DNA from: Providencia rettgeri
GTDB lineage: Bacteria; Pseudomonadota; Gammaproteobacteria; Enterobacterales; Enterobacteriaceae
Assembly (NCBI GenBank): GCA_900455085.1
Contig: UGTZ01000001.1
Span: forward strand, 3,750,501-3,814,500
Reading direction: 5' to 3'
DNA: 64,000 nucleotides
The notes beneath the pieces were generated by a model that searched no databases, was not told where the DNA came from, and saw only the letters and a program-made list of their open reading frames with translations. Position numbers and translations under genes: made by a program. This document shows, in pieces, positions 18,045-27,567 of this stretch (within the stretch, counting starts at the first letter, position 1; each line of letters begins with the position of its first letter).

Positions 18045-19727
18045 TTACATTCCTTGATAAATAGGCCCTTCCCCTCCTTGGGGAGCGGTCCAGGTGATAT
18101 TTTGTAACGGATCTTTTATGTCACAAGCCTTACAATGCAGGCAGTTCTGTGCATTAATTTGCAGTTTTTCTTCACTTTTATCCCCTATAATTTCATAGAC
18201 TCCAGCGGGGCAATAACGCGTCTCAGGTGCGGCATATTTCATTAAATTAATTTGGATAGGGACATTAGTATCAGCCAGTTTTAAATGACAGGGTTGTTCC
18301 TCTTCATGGTTTGTATTCGATAAAAACACGGAAGAAGGCTTATCAAAAATTAATTTACCATCGGGTTTTGGGTAGTTTATCGGTGTAAAACCTTTCGCTT
18401 CTTTTATTCCTTCGTGGTCCGATTGTTTTAATTTCAACGTCCACGGGCTACGCCCTTTTAATAACAGTTGTTCTGCACCAAATAGCATTGAACCAACTAC
18501 TAACCCTTTTTTCATATAAGGCTTAAAATTCCGTGTTTGGTAAAGCTCTTGATATAACCAGCTCTCTTCAAATAGTTGGCGGAACTGCTTTTTAAACTGT
18601 AAATAATCAACCATTCCATTCTGGGTAGCACTAAAGCACGCTTCTGCCGCTAGTGCGCCACTTTTAACGGCACAATGGGTGCCTTTAATACGAGCCGCAT
18701 TTAAAAAACCAGCATCATCGCCAATTAGCCCCCCACCAGGAAAGCTTAATTCAGGTAACGCGGCTAATCCCCCCGCCACCATCGTTCTAGCACCATAACT
18801 GATCCGCTCTCCACCCGATAAAAAATCACTAAAAGCAGGATGAGTTTTTAAGCGTTGAAACTCATCAAATGGCGATAAATAAGGGTTTTCATAATTTAGC
18901 CCGACGACCAAACCCACTGCGACTAAGTTATCTCCATAGTGATAAGCAAAACCACCGCCATAGGTGTGGTTATCTAGTGGCCAACCAACAGAATGGACAA
19001 CTAACCCTGCTTGGTGTTGCTCTTTTGGAATTTGCCAGATTTCCTTAATTCCCAAACCATAGGTTTGTTTGCCACTCTCTGCGGCTAAATTAAAATGGTT
19101 GATTAATTGTTTACCGAGTTGACCTCGGCACCCTTCCGCAAAAAAGGTCATTTTCGCAAGTAAATTCATACCCGGTTGATACATCGCCGTTGGGTTACCT
19201 GATTTATCAAGCCCCATATCTCCGGTGGTGATGCCAATTACTTGGTTTGTCTCATCAAATAGCACTTCAGTTGCAGCAAAACCAGCAAAAACATCAACCC
19301 CTAATCTTTCAGCTTCAACAGCAAGAGCCGCACTTACCTGCCCTAAGCTGCCAATGAAATTACCATCATTTTTCAAACAGTTTGGTAATAAAGATAGGGG
19401 TAAATGACTTGCTTTTTTTTCTTTCAACCATAAAAAACGGTCATGGTTTACAGGTGTTAAGGGGCCTGAAACTTTTTGCTGCCAGCCTGGCAGCAATTCA
19501 TCGAGAGCCCGTGGATCAATCACTGCACCAGATAAAACATGAGCACCTATCTGTGCGCCTTTATCAATTAAACAAACCGAGATATCTGTTCCTTTCTCTG
19601 CGGCTAGCTGTTTTAATCGTATTGCTGCAGATAACCCTGCGGGTCCACCACCGACAATCAGGACATCGAACTCCATCGATTCCCGCTCGGGAGCCTCGTT
19701 TATCTTATCAATCTTGTCGATAGCCAT
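18045..19727 (-). CDS. Electron-transfer flavoprotein:ubiquinone oxidoreductase
   Basis: Membrane-bound flavo-iron-sulfur enzyme that takes electrons from reduced ETF and gives them to the quinone pool. The 560 residues show the FAD motif VGGGPAG (25-31), the second flavin segment GLIGDDAGFLNAARIKG and a C-terminal 4Fe-4S ferredoxin-like domain with Cys506, Cys529, Cys532 and Cys535 (YCPAGVYE, NCLHCKAC). This is the classical proteobacterial/mitochondrial type, not the FixC type that E. coli carries. It is the last gene of the operon, 11 bases after etfA. It links the acyl-CoA dehydrogenase upstream to respiration. Confidence 0.93.
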   Translation of the reverse strand: MAIDKIDKINEAPERESMEFDVLIVGGGPAGLSAAIRLKQLAAEKGTDISVCLIDKGAQIGAHVLSGAVIDPRALDELLPGWQQKVSGPLTPVNHDRFLWLKEKKASHLPLSLLPNCLKNDGNFIGSLGQVSAALAVEAERLGVDVFAGFAATEVLFDETNQVIGITTGDMGLDKSGNPTAMYQPGMNLLAKMTFFAEGCRGQLGKQLINHFNLAAESGKQTYGLGIKEIWQIPKEQHQAGLVVHSVGWPLDNHTYGGGFAYHYGDNLVAVGLVVGLNYENPYLSPFDEFQRLKTHPAFSDFLSGGERISYGARTMVAGGLAALPELSFPGGGLIGDDAGFLNAARIKGTHCAVKSGALAAEACFSATQNGMVDYLQFKKQFRQLFEESWLYQELYQTRNFKPYMKKGLVVGSMLFGAEQLLLKGRSPWTLKLKQSDHEGIKEAKGFTPINYPKPDGKLIFDKPSSVFLSNTNHEEEQPCHLKLADTNVPIQINLMKYAAPETRYCPAGVYEIIGDKSEEKLQINAQNCLHCKACDIKDPLQNITWTAPQGGEGPIYQGM

Positions 19728-19738
19728 TCGTCCACCTC

Positions 19739-20689
19739 TTACGCTAATGCTTTGTCAAATTCCGGTAAGATCTCAAACAGATCGCCAACAATGCCGTAAT
19801 CCGCAACTTGGAAAATCGGCGCCTCAGGATCACTATTAATCGCAACGATTACTTTACTTTCTTTCATGCCTGCAACATGCTGAATAGCACCCGAAATTCC
19901 TACTGCAATATATAATTCTGGCGCGACAATTTTTCCTGTTTGTCCGACTTGATAGTCATTCGGAACAAAACCTGCATCGACAGCAGCACGTGAGGCACCA
20001 ACCGCAGCACCCAATTTGTCAGCTATTGTTTCCAATAGCGCAAAATTTTCACCAGAGCTCAAACCTCTCCCTCCTGAAATAACCACTTTTGCAGAGCTCA
20101 ATTCCGCACGGCTAACTTGGGTTAGAGATTGGCTTTTTAACTGACTGCGCAAGGGAATATCGGCAAGGGAAATGGTTTCAATTTCAGCATTATTTTGTGT
20201 TTCATATCCCCCTGAAAATGCCGAACTACGCACCGTAATCACGACTTGTTGGCCATTATTTTGTACTGTTGCTAACGCATTTCCTGCATAAATAGGTCTA
20301 ATGAAGGTTTGAGAATCAATAACTTGAGTAATGTCTGAAATTTGTGCTACCCCTAACGTTGCAGCAACCCGTGGGGCTATATTTTTCCCAAATGTCGTCG
20401 CAGGAAACAGTAAATGGGTATATTCCTTTGCAATATTAACCACGGCGTGAGCCATCGGTTCTGCGAGTTGGTTTTTCAAGTTATCTGATTGTATTTCTAG
20501 AACTTTACTCACACCTTGTATACTCGCAGCTAGCTGAGCGACCAATTCCGTCTCATCTCCTGCAATCAATAAGTGCAAATGATCACCCGCGGTAAGAAGC
20601 TGTTTTGCAGCGTTAATACTATGATAAGTAGAATTTTTTATTGTTTGATTATCATGCTCGACAACCACTAATACAGATATTTGGCTCAT
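19739..20689 (-). CDS. etfA: Electron-transfer flavoprotein, alpha subunit
   Basis: Alpha (large, FAD-binding) subunit of the soluble ETF heterodimer that carries electrons from acyl-CoA dehydrogenases. The 316 residues have the C-terminal FAD domain with VISGGRGLSSGENF, VGASRAAVDAGFVPNDYQVGQTGK (read in two parts) and AVGISGAIQHVAGM. All are standard ETF-alpha signatures. It lies between etfB (15 bases upstream) and the quinone oxidoreductase (11 bases downstream), so the three are made together. Confidence 0.95.
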   Translation of the reverse strand: MSQISVLVVVEHDNQTIKNSTYHSINAAKQLLTAGDHLHLLIAGDETELVAQLAASIQGVSKVLEIQSDNLKNQLAEPMAHAVVNIAKEYTHLLFPATTFGKNIAPRVAATLGVAQISDITQVIDSQTFIRPIYAGNALATVQNNGQQVVITVRSSAFSGGYETQNNAEIETISLADIPLRSQLKSQSLTQVSRAELSSAKVVISGGRGLSSGENFALLETIADKLGAAVGASRAAVDAGFVPNDYQVGQTGKIVAPELYIAVGISGAIQHVAGMKESKVIVAINSDPEAPIFQVADYGIVGDLFEILPEFDKALA

Positions 20690-20704
20690 GGATATTTTCC
20701 TCGA

Positions 20705-21460
20705 TTAAATCACTTCTTTCGCTTGCAATGTACTGACTAGCTCTGTCGCACTGCCTAACAATGTACATTGCCCTGCCCGTTTTTTAGGCTCTGAGACACT
20801 AAGCGTTTTAATTTGCCCTAATAGAGTAAAATTCATATCAGCAATATCGATAATATCTAACGTTTTTTTCTTAGCTTTCATGATATTAGGCAAAGTTGCA
20901 TAACGAGGTTCATTGAGCCTTAAGTCCGTTGTGATAACCGCGGGTAATGGCATCTCTAACGTTTCTAACCCGCCATCAATTTCCCTTGTAACCTGCAGTA
21001 GTTGGCCTTCAAGCTTAATTTGTGAGGCAAATGTCGCCTGCGGATAATCCAATAATGCGCTAAGCATTTGGCCTATTTGATTACAATCATCATCAATAGC
21101 TTGTTTGCCTAATAAAATAAGATCCGGCTGTTCCTTTTCCACGATTCGTTGAAGTAAGCGCGCAATATCCAGTGGTTCTAAAGTTAATTCTCCAGGCCTC
21201 TGGACTAAAATGCCACGGTCAGCCCCAATCGCCATCGCACTGCGTAATGTTTCTTGATAGCCAATATCACCAACGGAAACAGCAATAACTTCTGTCGCTT
21301 TTCCCGCCTCTTTTAAACGTACAGCCTCTTCGACAGCGATTTCATCGAAGGGATTGACGGCCATTTTGGCATTCGCCAATTCAACGCCTGAGCCATCGGC
21401 TTTTACTCTTATTTTAACGTTATGGTCTATTACTCGCTTCACTGCGACTAAAATTTTCAT
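20705..21460 (-). CDS. etfB: Electron-transfer flavoprotein, beta subunit
   Basis: Beta subunit of ETF, 251 residues. It begins MKILVAVKRVIDHNVKIRVK, the typical start. It has the adenine-nucleotide-binding region (LILLGKQAIDDDCNQ) and the signature DLRLNEPRYATLPNIMKAKKK, the recognition loop that docks on partner dehydrogenases. It is the first of the etfB-etfA-oxidoreductase group, 152 bases downstream of the NCS1 permease. The gap is long enough for an extra promoter but none is clear. Confidence 0.95.
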   Translation of the reverse strand: MKILVAVKRVIDHNVKIRVKADGSGVELANAKMAVNPFDEIAVEEAVRLKEAGKATEVIAVSVGDIGYQETLRSAMAIGADRGILVQRPGELTLEPLDIARLLQRIVEKEQPDLILLGKQAIDDDCNQIGQMLSALLDYPQATFASQIKLEGQLLQVTREIDGGLETLEMPLPAVITTDLRLNEPRYATLPNIMKAKKKTLDIIDIADMNFTLLGQIKTLSVSEPKKRAGQCTLLGSATELVSTLQAKEVI

Positions 21461-21612
21461 AGCAACTCCTATCCCAATTCTTCAACGATTATTGGGTATG
21501 ATGATGTTCTAAAATCGTTTTTTAGGTTGAGAGAAACCGTAACAGTGATATTCACACTGCTACTGGCTATCTCAATTTTTACTATTTTTAATGCTAGTTT
21601 TTGATGAAATGG

Positions 21613-23052
21613 TTATTTACTTGTGGGTAATATCAATCGGTCTGCCACTGACATAGGCCATTTTTTAATCGCAACATAGTAAATAACACTGGTTGCCACC
21701 AAGCCCACAATCCATGAGATATCAACACCACCGAGTTTTTCGACTAAAGGCCCGGTATAAAACCCTGTTGAAATAAAGGGCAACTGTATTAACACACCCG
21801 CAATGTAAGTGAATATCCCAACTTTATTCCAACGCCCATAGCGGCCATTTGGGTTTGCAAGTTCAGGGACGTCGTAGCGGCCTTTAGTGACCCAATAGTA
21901 GTCAACCAAGTTGATTGCGCTCCAAGGGGTAAAGAATGCAAGCAAAAACAATAAGAAAGCAGAAAAGAGTTTTAAAAATGAATGCTGGCCCGCTAGTCCA
22001 AGTAAGGTTGAGAAACTGACCATTAAAATAATAAAGAACAACCTTTGCCCACGAGAAATTTGGCTTTTCCCACGGAAGCCACACCAAATTGCCGCCATAG
22101 ACATAAAACTGCCATAAGCATTCAGTGCAGTTATCGTCACTTTTCCGTAGAAAATACTGATATATAACAGAGCCGCTATCAAACCAGTACTACCTAAGCC
22201 CACAATATACGAGACTTCGTTACCCGCAAACTTATTGCCGGCAAGCGCTGCGGCAAAAACCCCTAAAATCATTGATGCTTGCGTACCAATGACTGTACCT
22301 GAACCTACGGCCAAAAAGGCTTTGATTGTCGGAGTTTTAGTCGGTAAATAACGTGAATAGTCCGCAACATAAGGCCCAAATGCAATTTGCCAAGAAGCAG
22401 ACAATGACATCGCTAATAAAAAGTTAGTCCAGCTAAAATGACGGTTTTCCAGTAAAACCGAAACATCATTCATATAAAATAGACGGAAAAATAGATAGAA
22501 GAACGTAATTACGCCTATGACGCTCGCCACTTTCCCTAAAATATGGATGATGCGATAACCACAAATTGTGATGCCGATAATCACTACACCAAAAATAATA
22601 ATTCCAACCCAATCCGTCACATGTAATAACTGACCGACTGCTTGCCCTGCCAGCACAGTACCACTGGCAGAAAACCCGACATACATCATGCAAACTAATA
22701 AAATAGGGATGACCGCACCGTATACGCCAAACTGTACACGACTCGAAATCATTTGTGGTAACCCCAATTTTGGCCCTTGCACCGCATGCAAGGCCATCAC
22801 GGCACCACCTAACAGTTGACCAATAAATAAGCCAATTAATGACCAGAATACATCCCCACCCAGTACGACTGCCAAGGCTCCGGTTACAATTGCAGTTATT
22901 TGTAAATTAGAACCAAACCAAAGTGTGAATTGGCTTGATAAGGTGCCGTGGCGCTCAGACTCTGGAATGTAATCGATGGAACGCGCTTCGATTAAAGGTA
23001 CATTCTCCTGCCGGTTTTTTTGCCCTGTAGCGATGTCGTTTGAAACTGTCAT
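21613..23052 (-). CDS. NCS1-family permease, probable imidazole-acid transporter
   Basis: Inner-membrane cation symporter of the nucleobase:cation (NCS1, cytosine permease-like) family. It has 479 residues and about twelve membrane helices, with ISSRVQFGVYGAVIPI in the early helices and SASWQIAFGPYVADYSRYLP in the middle. NCS1 proteins usually carry cytosine, allantoin or hydantoins. Related ones in Pseudomonas hut clusters carry urocanate. Placement here between urocanase-linked enzymes and the ETF genes points to urocanate or a saturated relative such as imidazolepropionate (inference). It is preceded by a 275-base gap that may hold a promoter. Confidence 0.85.
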   Translation of the reverse strand: MTVSNDIATGQKNRQENVPLIEARSIDYIPESERHGTLSSQFTLWFGSNLQITAIVTGALAVVLGGDVFWSLIGLFIGQLLGGAVMALHAVQGPKLGLPQMISSRVQFGVYGAVIPILLVCMMYVGFSASGTVLAGQAVGQLLHVTDWVGIIIFGVVIIGITICGYRIIHILGKVASVIGVITFFYLFFRLFYMNDVSVLLENRHFSWTNFLLAMSLSASWQIAFGPYVADYSRYLPTKTPTIKAFLAVGSGTVIGTQASMILGVFAAALAGNKFAGNEVSYIVGLGSTGLIAALLYISIFYGKVTITALNAYGSFMSMAAIWCGFRGKSQISRGQRLFFIILMVSFSTLLGLAGQHSFLKLFSAFLLFLLAFFTPWSAINLVDYYWVTKGRYDVPELANPNGRYGRWNKVGIFTYIAGVLIQLPFISTGFYTGPLVEKLGGVDISWIVGLVATSVIYYVAIKKWPMSVADRLILPTSK

Positions 23053-23327
23053 GGTAACTCCTCTTTAAGCAAGGCTGGCTTAAAGAATGAACCAATTAAT
23101 CGTAATGGAACCGCAATAACTACAGTTGTAAGGTACAGTTATTAAGCATTACGCTGGGTGATGTTTTATCTGTTATTCACCCTAAATAACTAATTGAAAT
23201 ACATTCTTAAACCTGATTGTTGTTGTGTTTTTAATTCCATGATCCTGTTGTCAGGTAGTGCTTCCTATGGTGCTCCATAAACCAGTAAACGCCTGTCCCG
23301 CTTACTCGGCTCAATACTTAAAATAAC

Positions 23328-24467
23328 TTAGTGGGCATCTAAAACAGCACGTGAAATAATAATTTTTTGTATTTCTGATGTGCCCTCAAAAATCCGTAAA
23401 ATCCGTGCATCACGCACATAACGTTCAAGGGGAAGGTCACGAATATAGCCGTAGCCGCCATGAAGCTGTAATGCTGCATCCGTAACAAAACCCGCGCACT
23501 CAGCGGCAAACAATTTCGCCGTCGCAGATTGCAAACTAAAACGCTCCCCTGAATCACGCAATTCTGCAGCTTGCCAAGTCAACATACGAGCGGCCTCCAA
23601 CTGGGTATGCATATCCGCAATACGCCATTGAGTTCCTTGGTATGCGGCTAAGGGCTTTTTACCAATTTGGCGTTCTTTTACCCAACCTAAAGCACTTTCC
23701 ATCGCAGCGCGAGCAATACCGAGTGACGTTGCGGCCACTTCAACACGCCCTTTATCTAAAACTTCCATCGCGGTATGGAACCCTTTATTTTCCTCTCCCA
23801 GTAATGCCGATTCCGGTAGCCAACAATTCAGCGCTAATTCATAAATCGTGCTACCCCGTAATCCCATGGTTTTTTCAGGTTGAGAAAATGCCACGCCTTC
23901 CGTGCCTTTAGGGATCATAAATGCGCTGATCCCGCGGGCTCCCGCTTCTACATCCGTTTTCGCATACAACACGATAAAGTCAGCCTCTTTGGCGTTAGTA
24001 ATATAGTGTTTATTACCCCGAATACGCCAGCCACTATTTTCACGAGTTGCCACGGTTCGCATATCTGCAGGATTAGAACCTGCAGCCGGCTCGGTTAAAC
24101 CAAATGCACCTAATAATTCCCCAGCAGCGGCTTTTGGTAACCAATAATTTTTTTGCTCTTCGGTACCACCAATTAAAATTGAATCTGTCGCCAAAAAATG
24201 TGCCGTTAGAGCCGATGAAGTGGAAGCACAAGCGGCAGCAACAGCTTCGACTACCTGACTCATCGCCACACTGCCAATGCCAAAACCGCCATACTGCTCA
24301 GGTAAATTAATTCCCCAACAGCCCATTTCCCCTAGCGCTTGTAAACTTTCTGCGCAAAAGGTTTCTGTTTCATCGTATCTCTGTGCATTCGGCTGTAAAA
24401 TGTCATGACAAACTTTTTCTATCGCATCTACAACCGCTTGTTCTGTTTCATTAATATCAAAACTCAT
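23328..24467 (-). CDS. Acyl-CoA dehydrogenase
   Basis: FAD enzyme that makes the alpha-beta double bond in an acyl-CoA and passes electrons to ETF. The 379 residues are typical of the short-chain branch. It has the flavin/ETF motif GLTEPAAGSNPADMRT, the substrate-site ITNAKEADFIVL, and a probable catalytic base Glu361 in FEGTSEIQ. It overlaps the CoA-transferase gene by four bases (ATGA), so the two act on the same acid. In this context a good substrate is imidazolepropionyl-CoA, giving urocanoyl-CoA. This is inferred from the neighbours; sequence alone does not fix it. Glutaryl-CoA or a branched acyl-CoA are alternatives. Confidence 0.92.
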   Translation of the reverse strand: MSFDINETEQAVVDAIEKVCHDILQPNAQRYDETETFCAESLQALGEMGCWGINLPEQYGGFGIGSVAMSQVVEAVAAACASTSSALTAHFLATDSILIGGTEEQKNYWLPKAAAGELLGAFGLTEPAAGSNPADMRTVATRENSGWRIRGNKHYITNAKEADFIVLYAKTDVEAGARGISAFMIPKGTEGVAFSQPEKTMGLRGSTIYELALNCWLPESALLGEENKGFHTAMEVLDKGRVEVAATSLGIARAAMESALGWVKERQIGKKPLAAYQGTQWRIADMHTQLEAARMLTWQAAELRDSGERFSLQSATAKLFAAECAGFVTDAALQLHGGYGYIRDLPLERYVRDARILRIFEGTSEIQKIIISRAVLDAH

Positions 24468-25648
24468 TGCATCGTCTCCGCATTTTTAATGGTTGTTCTT
24501 GCTGGCTTATACACTAAGTTTGCCTCACCTAATTTTGGTGCACGGTGGGTCGAATGAGGTTTCTTCCCATTGAAAAAAACCGGTTGAGAAACCAAAGGCG
24601 TTCCCCCATCATTCAGGTGCGTCAGAACTTGCCTCACTTGGGCATGCTCACTTTGTGTTGCTTGGTGTAAATTATGAATTGGTGAAGCAGGAACGCCCGC
24701 GTTTAATAATATGTCACATACCTCTTCAACGGTTTTTTGGCGTGTCCAACTTTCGATCTCTTTTCTAAGTTCAGCTTGGTGCTGTGTTCGGCTCGGGTCA
24801 TTAAGGTAGCGTGAGTCGTGGCATAACTCCGGTTTTTCCATACATTCGCAAAAGCGTTGGAATAGCTTTTCACTCGCAATCGCGATAACCACTAAGCCAT
24901 CTTTTGCCTGATAAGTATCGAATGGCGTAGATACTGGATGGCGGTTACCCACTAGGCTCGGAGCCTTATCATGAGCAAATAGGTTTGAAAGCCCAGTTAA
25001 CTGCATGCTCAGTAAGACATCCACCATCGCTACATCAATATACTGTGCCGCTTCGTCATGACGCTCTCTCGCAAATAACGCACTGCTTATCGCCCATGAC
25101 GCAAACATTCCAGCACACACATCGCCAATTGACTCACCACTGCGTGTAGGCCCTGTTTCTGGGAAACCAGTGACACTCATTAGGCCTGACATCGCTTGTG
25201 CCACGATGTCATAAGCGGGATAACTGGCGAGTGGGCTGTTTTGCCCAAATCCAGAGATACTGGCGTAGATTAATTTAGGGTTGTGCTGCTTTAGGCTCTC
25301 AAAATCGATACCGAGTCGTTGAGTCACACCAGGGCGAAAGTTTTCAACCACCACATCACTTTCTTTGACTAGTTGGAATAAAATCGCTCGGTCTTCATCC
25401 GCTTTAAGATCCAATTCAATACTGCGTTTACCTCGGTTAATTAAACCGTAATAAACACTTTCCCCATCAATGAATGGTCCTAAATGGCGGCTATCATCAC
25501 CGTAGTTGGGCACTTCAATTTTGATCACTTCAGCACCAAGATCGGCCATCATACCTGTGCAATAAGGGCCAGCTAACACTCGGCTTAAATCGATCACTTT
25601 GATCCCCGCCAGTGGCCCTTGTCTTTTCTGAGTTAACGCAGCATTCAT
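24464..25648 (-). CDS. CaiB/BaiF (class III) CoA-transferase
   Basis: Enzyme that moves coenzyme A between two carboxylic acids. The 394 residues have the family N-terminus PLAGIKVIDLSRVLAGPYC, then FRPGVTQRLGID and SISGFGQ. Asp176 in SGESIGDVCAG falls where formyl-CoA transferase and CaiB have their catalytic aspartate. It lies 56 bases after urocanase and overlaps the dehydrogenase gene. A transferase allows CoA to cycle between the product urocanoyl-CoA and an incoming saturated acid, so no ligase is needed (inference). Carnitine or formate metabolism is unlikely because none of their partner genes are present. Confidence 0.9.
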   Translation of the reverse strand: MNAALTQKRQGPLAGIKVIDLSRVLAGPYCTGMMADLGAEVIKIEVPNYGDDSRHLGPFIDGESVYYGLINRGKRSIELDLKADEDRAILFQLVKESDVVVENFRPGVTQRLGIDFESLKQHNPKLIYASISGFGQNSPLASYPAYDIVAQAMSGLMSVTGFPETGPTRSGESIGDVCAGMFASWAISSALFARERHDEAAQYIDVAMVDVLLSMQLTGLSNLFAHDKAPSLVGNRHPVSTPFDTYQAKDGLVVIAIASEKLFQRFCECMEKPELCHDSRYLNDPSRTQHQAELRKEIESWTRQKTVEEVCDILLNAGVPASPIHNLHQATQSEHAQVRQVLTHLNDGGTPLVSQPVFFNGKKPHSTHRAPKLGEANLVYKPARTTIKNAETMQ

Positions 25649-25704
25649 ACTGAATTCCTTCTATTCCAGAAAGATGCCAGCTCAACTTCAGCTGGCAAAG
25701 GACA

Positions 25705-27372
25705 TTACTTCACCATCGGCAAGTTCAAGCCTTGCTCTTTCGCACAGTTAATGGCGATGTCATAACCTGCATCTGCATGGCGCATAACGCCCGTTGCAGG
25801 GTCATTATGTAAAACACGAGCTAAACGCTTATCAGCGGCGTCCGTTCCATCACACACAATGACGACGCCTGAATGTTGTGAGAAGCCCATACCAACACCA
25901 CCACCGTGATGTAAACTGACCCATGTTGCGCCACCTGCGGTATTTAATAGTGCGTTCAATAAAGGCCAGTCTGATACCGCATCAGAGCCATCTTTCATAG
26001 ATTCCGTTTCACGGTGAGGGCTAGCCACAGAGCCTGAATCTAAGTGATCACGACCGATCACAATTGGCCCCTTTAACTCACCACTTTTCACCATTTCGTT
26101 GAAAGCACGGCCTAATCTTTCTCTGTCTTTTAAGCCTACCCAACAAATACGTGCAGGAAGCCCTTGGAATGCGATACGCTCACGTGCCATATCGAGCCAA
26201 TTATGTAAGTGTTTGTCATCTGGTAATAATTCTTTTACTTTTTGGTCTGTTTTATAGATATCTTCTGGGTCACCTGACAACGCGACCCAACGGAATGGAC
26301 CAATACCTTCACAAAACAGAGGGCGAATATAAGCAGGAACAAAGCCTGGGAAATCAAAGGCATTACTAATGCCTTCATCTTTTGCCATTTGGCGAATATT
26401 ATTGCCATAGTCAAAAGCCGCTGAGCCACGCTTTTGCATCGTTAACATCGCATCCACTTGGACTGCCATGCTTTTTTTCGCTGCTTTGGTCACTTCAGCA
26501 GGTGCGGTTTGTTGTTTTTCACGCCATTGGTCGAGTGTCCAACCCTGTGGTAAGTAGCCGTGTACAGGGTCATGGGCGCTAGTTTGGTCAGTGACGGAAT
26601 CAGGAGTGATATTGCGTTTCACCAATTCACTGTAAACATCAGCCGCATTACCTAATAGCCCAACAGAAACTGGCTGGCCATTTGCTTTGGCTTCCTCGAT
26701 ATATTGCAGTGCTTCATCTAATGTCGTCGCTTTTTTGTCCACATAACGAGTTCTTAAACGAAAATCGATACGGCTTTCATCACATTCCACCGCTATCATG
26801 CTAAAGCCCGCCATGGTTGCTGCTAATGGCTGTGCTCCGCCCATTCCACCTAAACCGCCCGTTAAGATCCAACGCCCTGCTGCGTTACCATTAAAGTGTT
26901 GCTTGGCCAGTGAAACGAACGTTTCATAGGTGCCTTGGACGATCCCTTGAGAACCAATGTAGATCCAAGAACCAGCCGTCATTTGGCCATACATCATTAA
27001 GCCTTTACGATCTAACTCATTAAAGTGATCCCAATTCGCCCAGTGAGGAACAATATTTGAGTTTGCGATCAATACGCGGGGCGCATCTGGATGGGTAGGG
27101 AACACTCCGACGGGTTTACCTGACTGCACGAGTAATGTTTGGTCATCTTCCAGTGTGGTCAGCACATCTAAAATTTTGTCATAGCATTCCCAATCACGTG
27201 CCGCTCGACCGATACCGCCATAGACCACTAAGCTTTGAGGGTGCTCAGCGACATCAGGGTCTAAATTATTTTGGATCATGCGATATACCGCTTCTGTCAG
27301 CCAGCTCTTACAGGTTTTCTCACTGCCACGTGGTGCGCGGATCACTCGAGTTGAGTCAGTACGATTTAACAT
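25705..27372 (-). CDS. hutU: Urocanate hydratase (urocanase)
   Basis: NAD-dependent enzyme that converts urocanate to imidazolonepropionate, step two of histidine breakdown. Full length, 555 residues. It has NIVPHWANWDHFNELD, the NAD-binding stretch ILTGGLGGMGGAQP, PARICWVGLKDRERLG and SLHHGGGVGMGFSQHSG. The ATG at 27372 has an AGGGGA ribosome site 8 bases before it. The ATG at 27390 has none, so I choose the shorter form. It is first in the operon. HutH, HutI and HutG are not in the window and must be elsewhere if the pathway is complete. Confidence 0.96.
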   Translation of the reverse strand: MLNRTDSTRVIRAPRGSEKTCKSWLTEAVYRMIQNNLDPDVAEHPQSLVVYGGIGRAARDWECYDKILDVLTTLEDDQTLLVQSGKPVGVFPTHPDAPRVLIANSNIVPHWANWDHFNELDRKGLMMYGQMTAGSWIYIGSQGIVQGTYETFVSLAKQHFNGNAAGRWILTGGLGGMGGAQPLAATMAGFSMIAVECDESRIDFRLRTRYVDKKATTLDEALQYIEEAKANGQPVSVGLLGNAADVYSELVKRNITPDSVTDQTSAHDPVHGYLPQGWTLDQWREKQQTAPAEVTKAAKKSMAVQVDAMLTMQKRGSAAFDYGNNIRQMAKDEGISNAFDFPGFVPAYIRPLFCEGIGPFRWVALSGDPEDIYKTDQKVKELLPDDKHLHNWLDMARERIAFQGLPARICWVGLKDRERLGRAFNEMVKSGELKGPIVIGRDHLDSGSVASPHRETESMKDGSDAVSDWPLLNALLNTAGGATWVSLHHGGGVGMGFSQHSGVVIVCDGTDAADKRLARVLHNDPATGVMRHADAGYDIAINCAKEQGLNLPMVK

Positions 27373-27567
27373 GGTTGTATCCCCTATCATCCATTTTTAA
27401 TTAACTTTAAATTAACAATTTTATTTATAATAATCTGCGAGATACCCAGTTAGTGACGATGCACCTGTGTTCTAAAATTAATTATTTAATTAAAAATCAA
27501 TAAATTAATTTTCTATCAACTTACTCGAGACTATCCATTCATTTAGGGTGTTTATCTATGACTCAAA

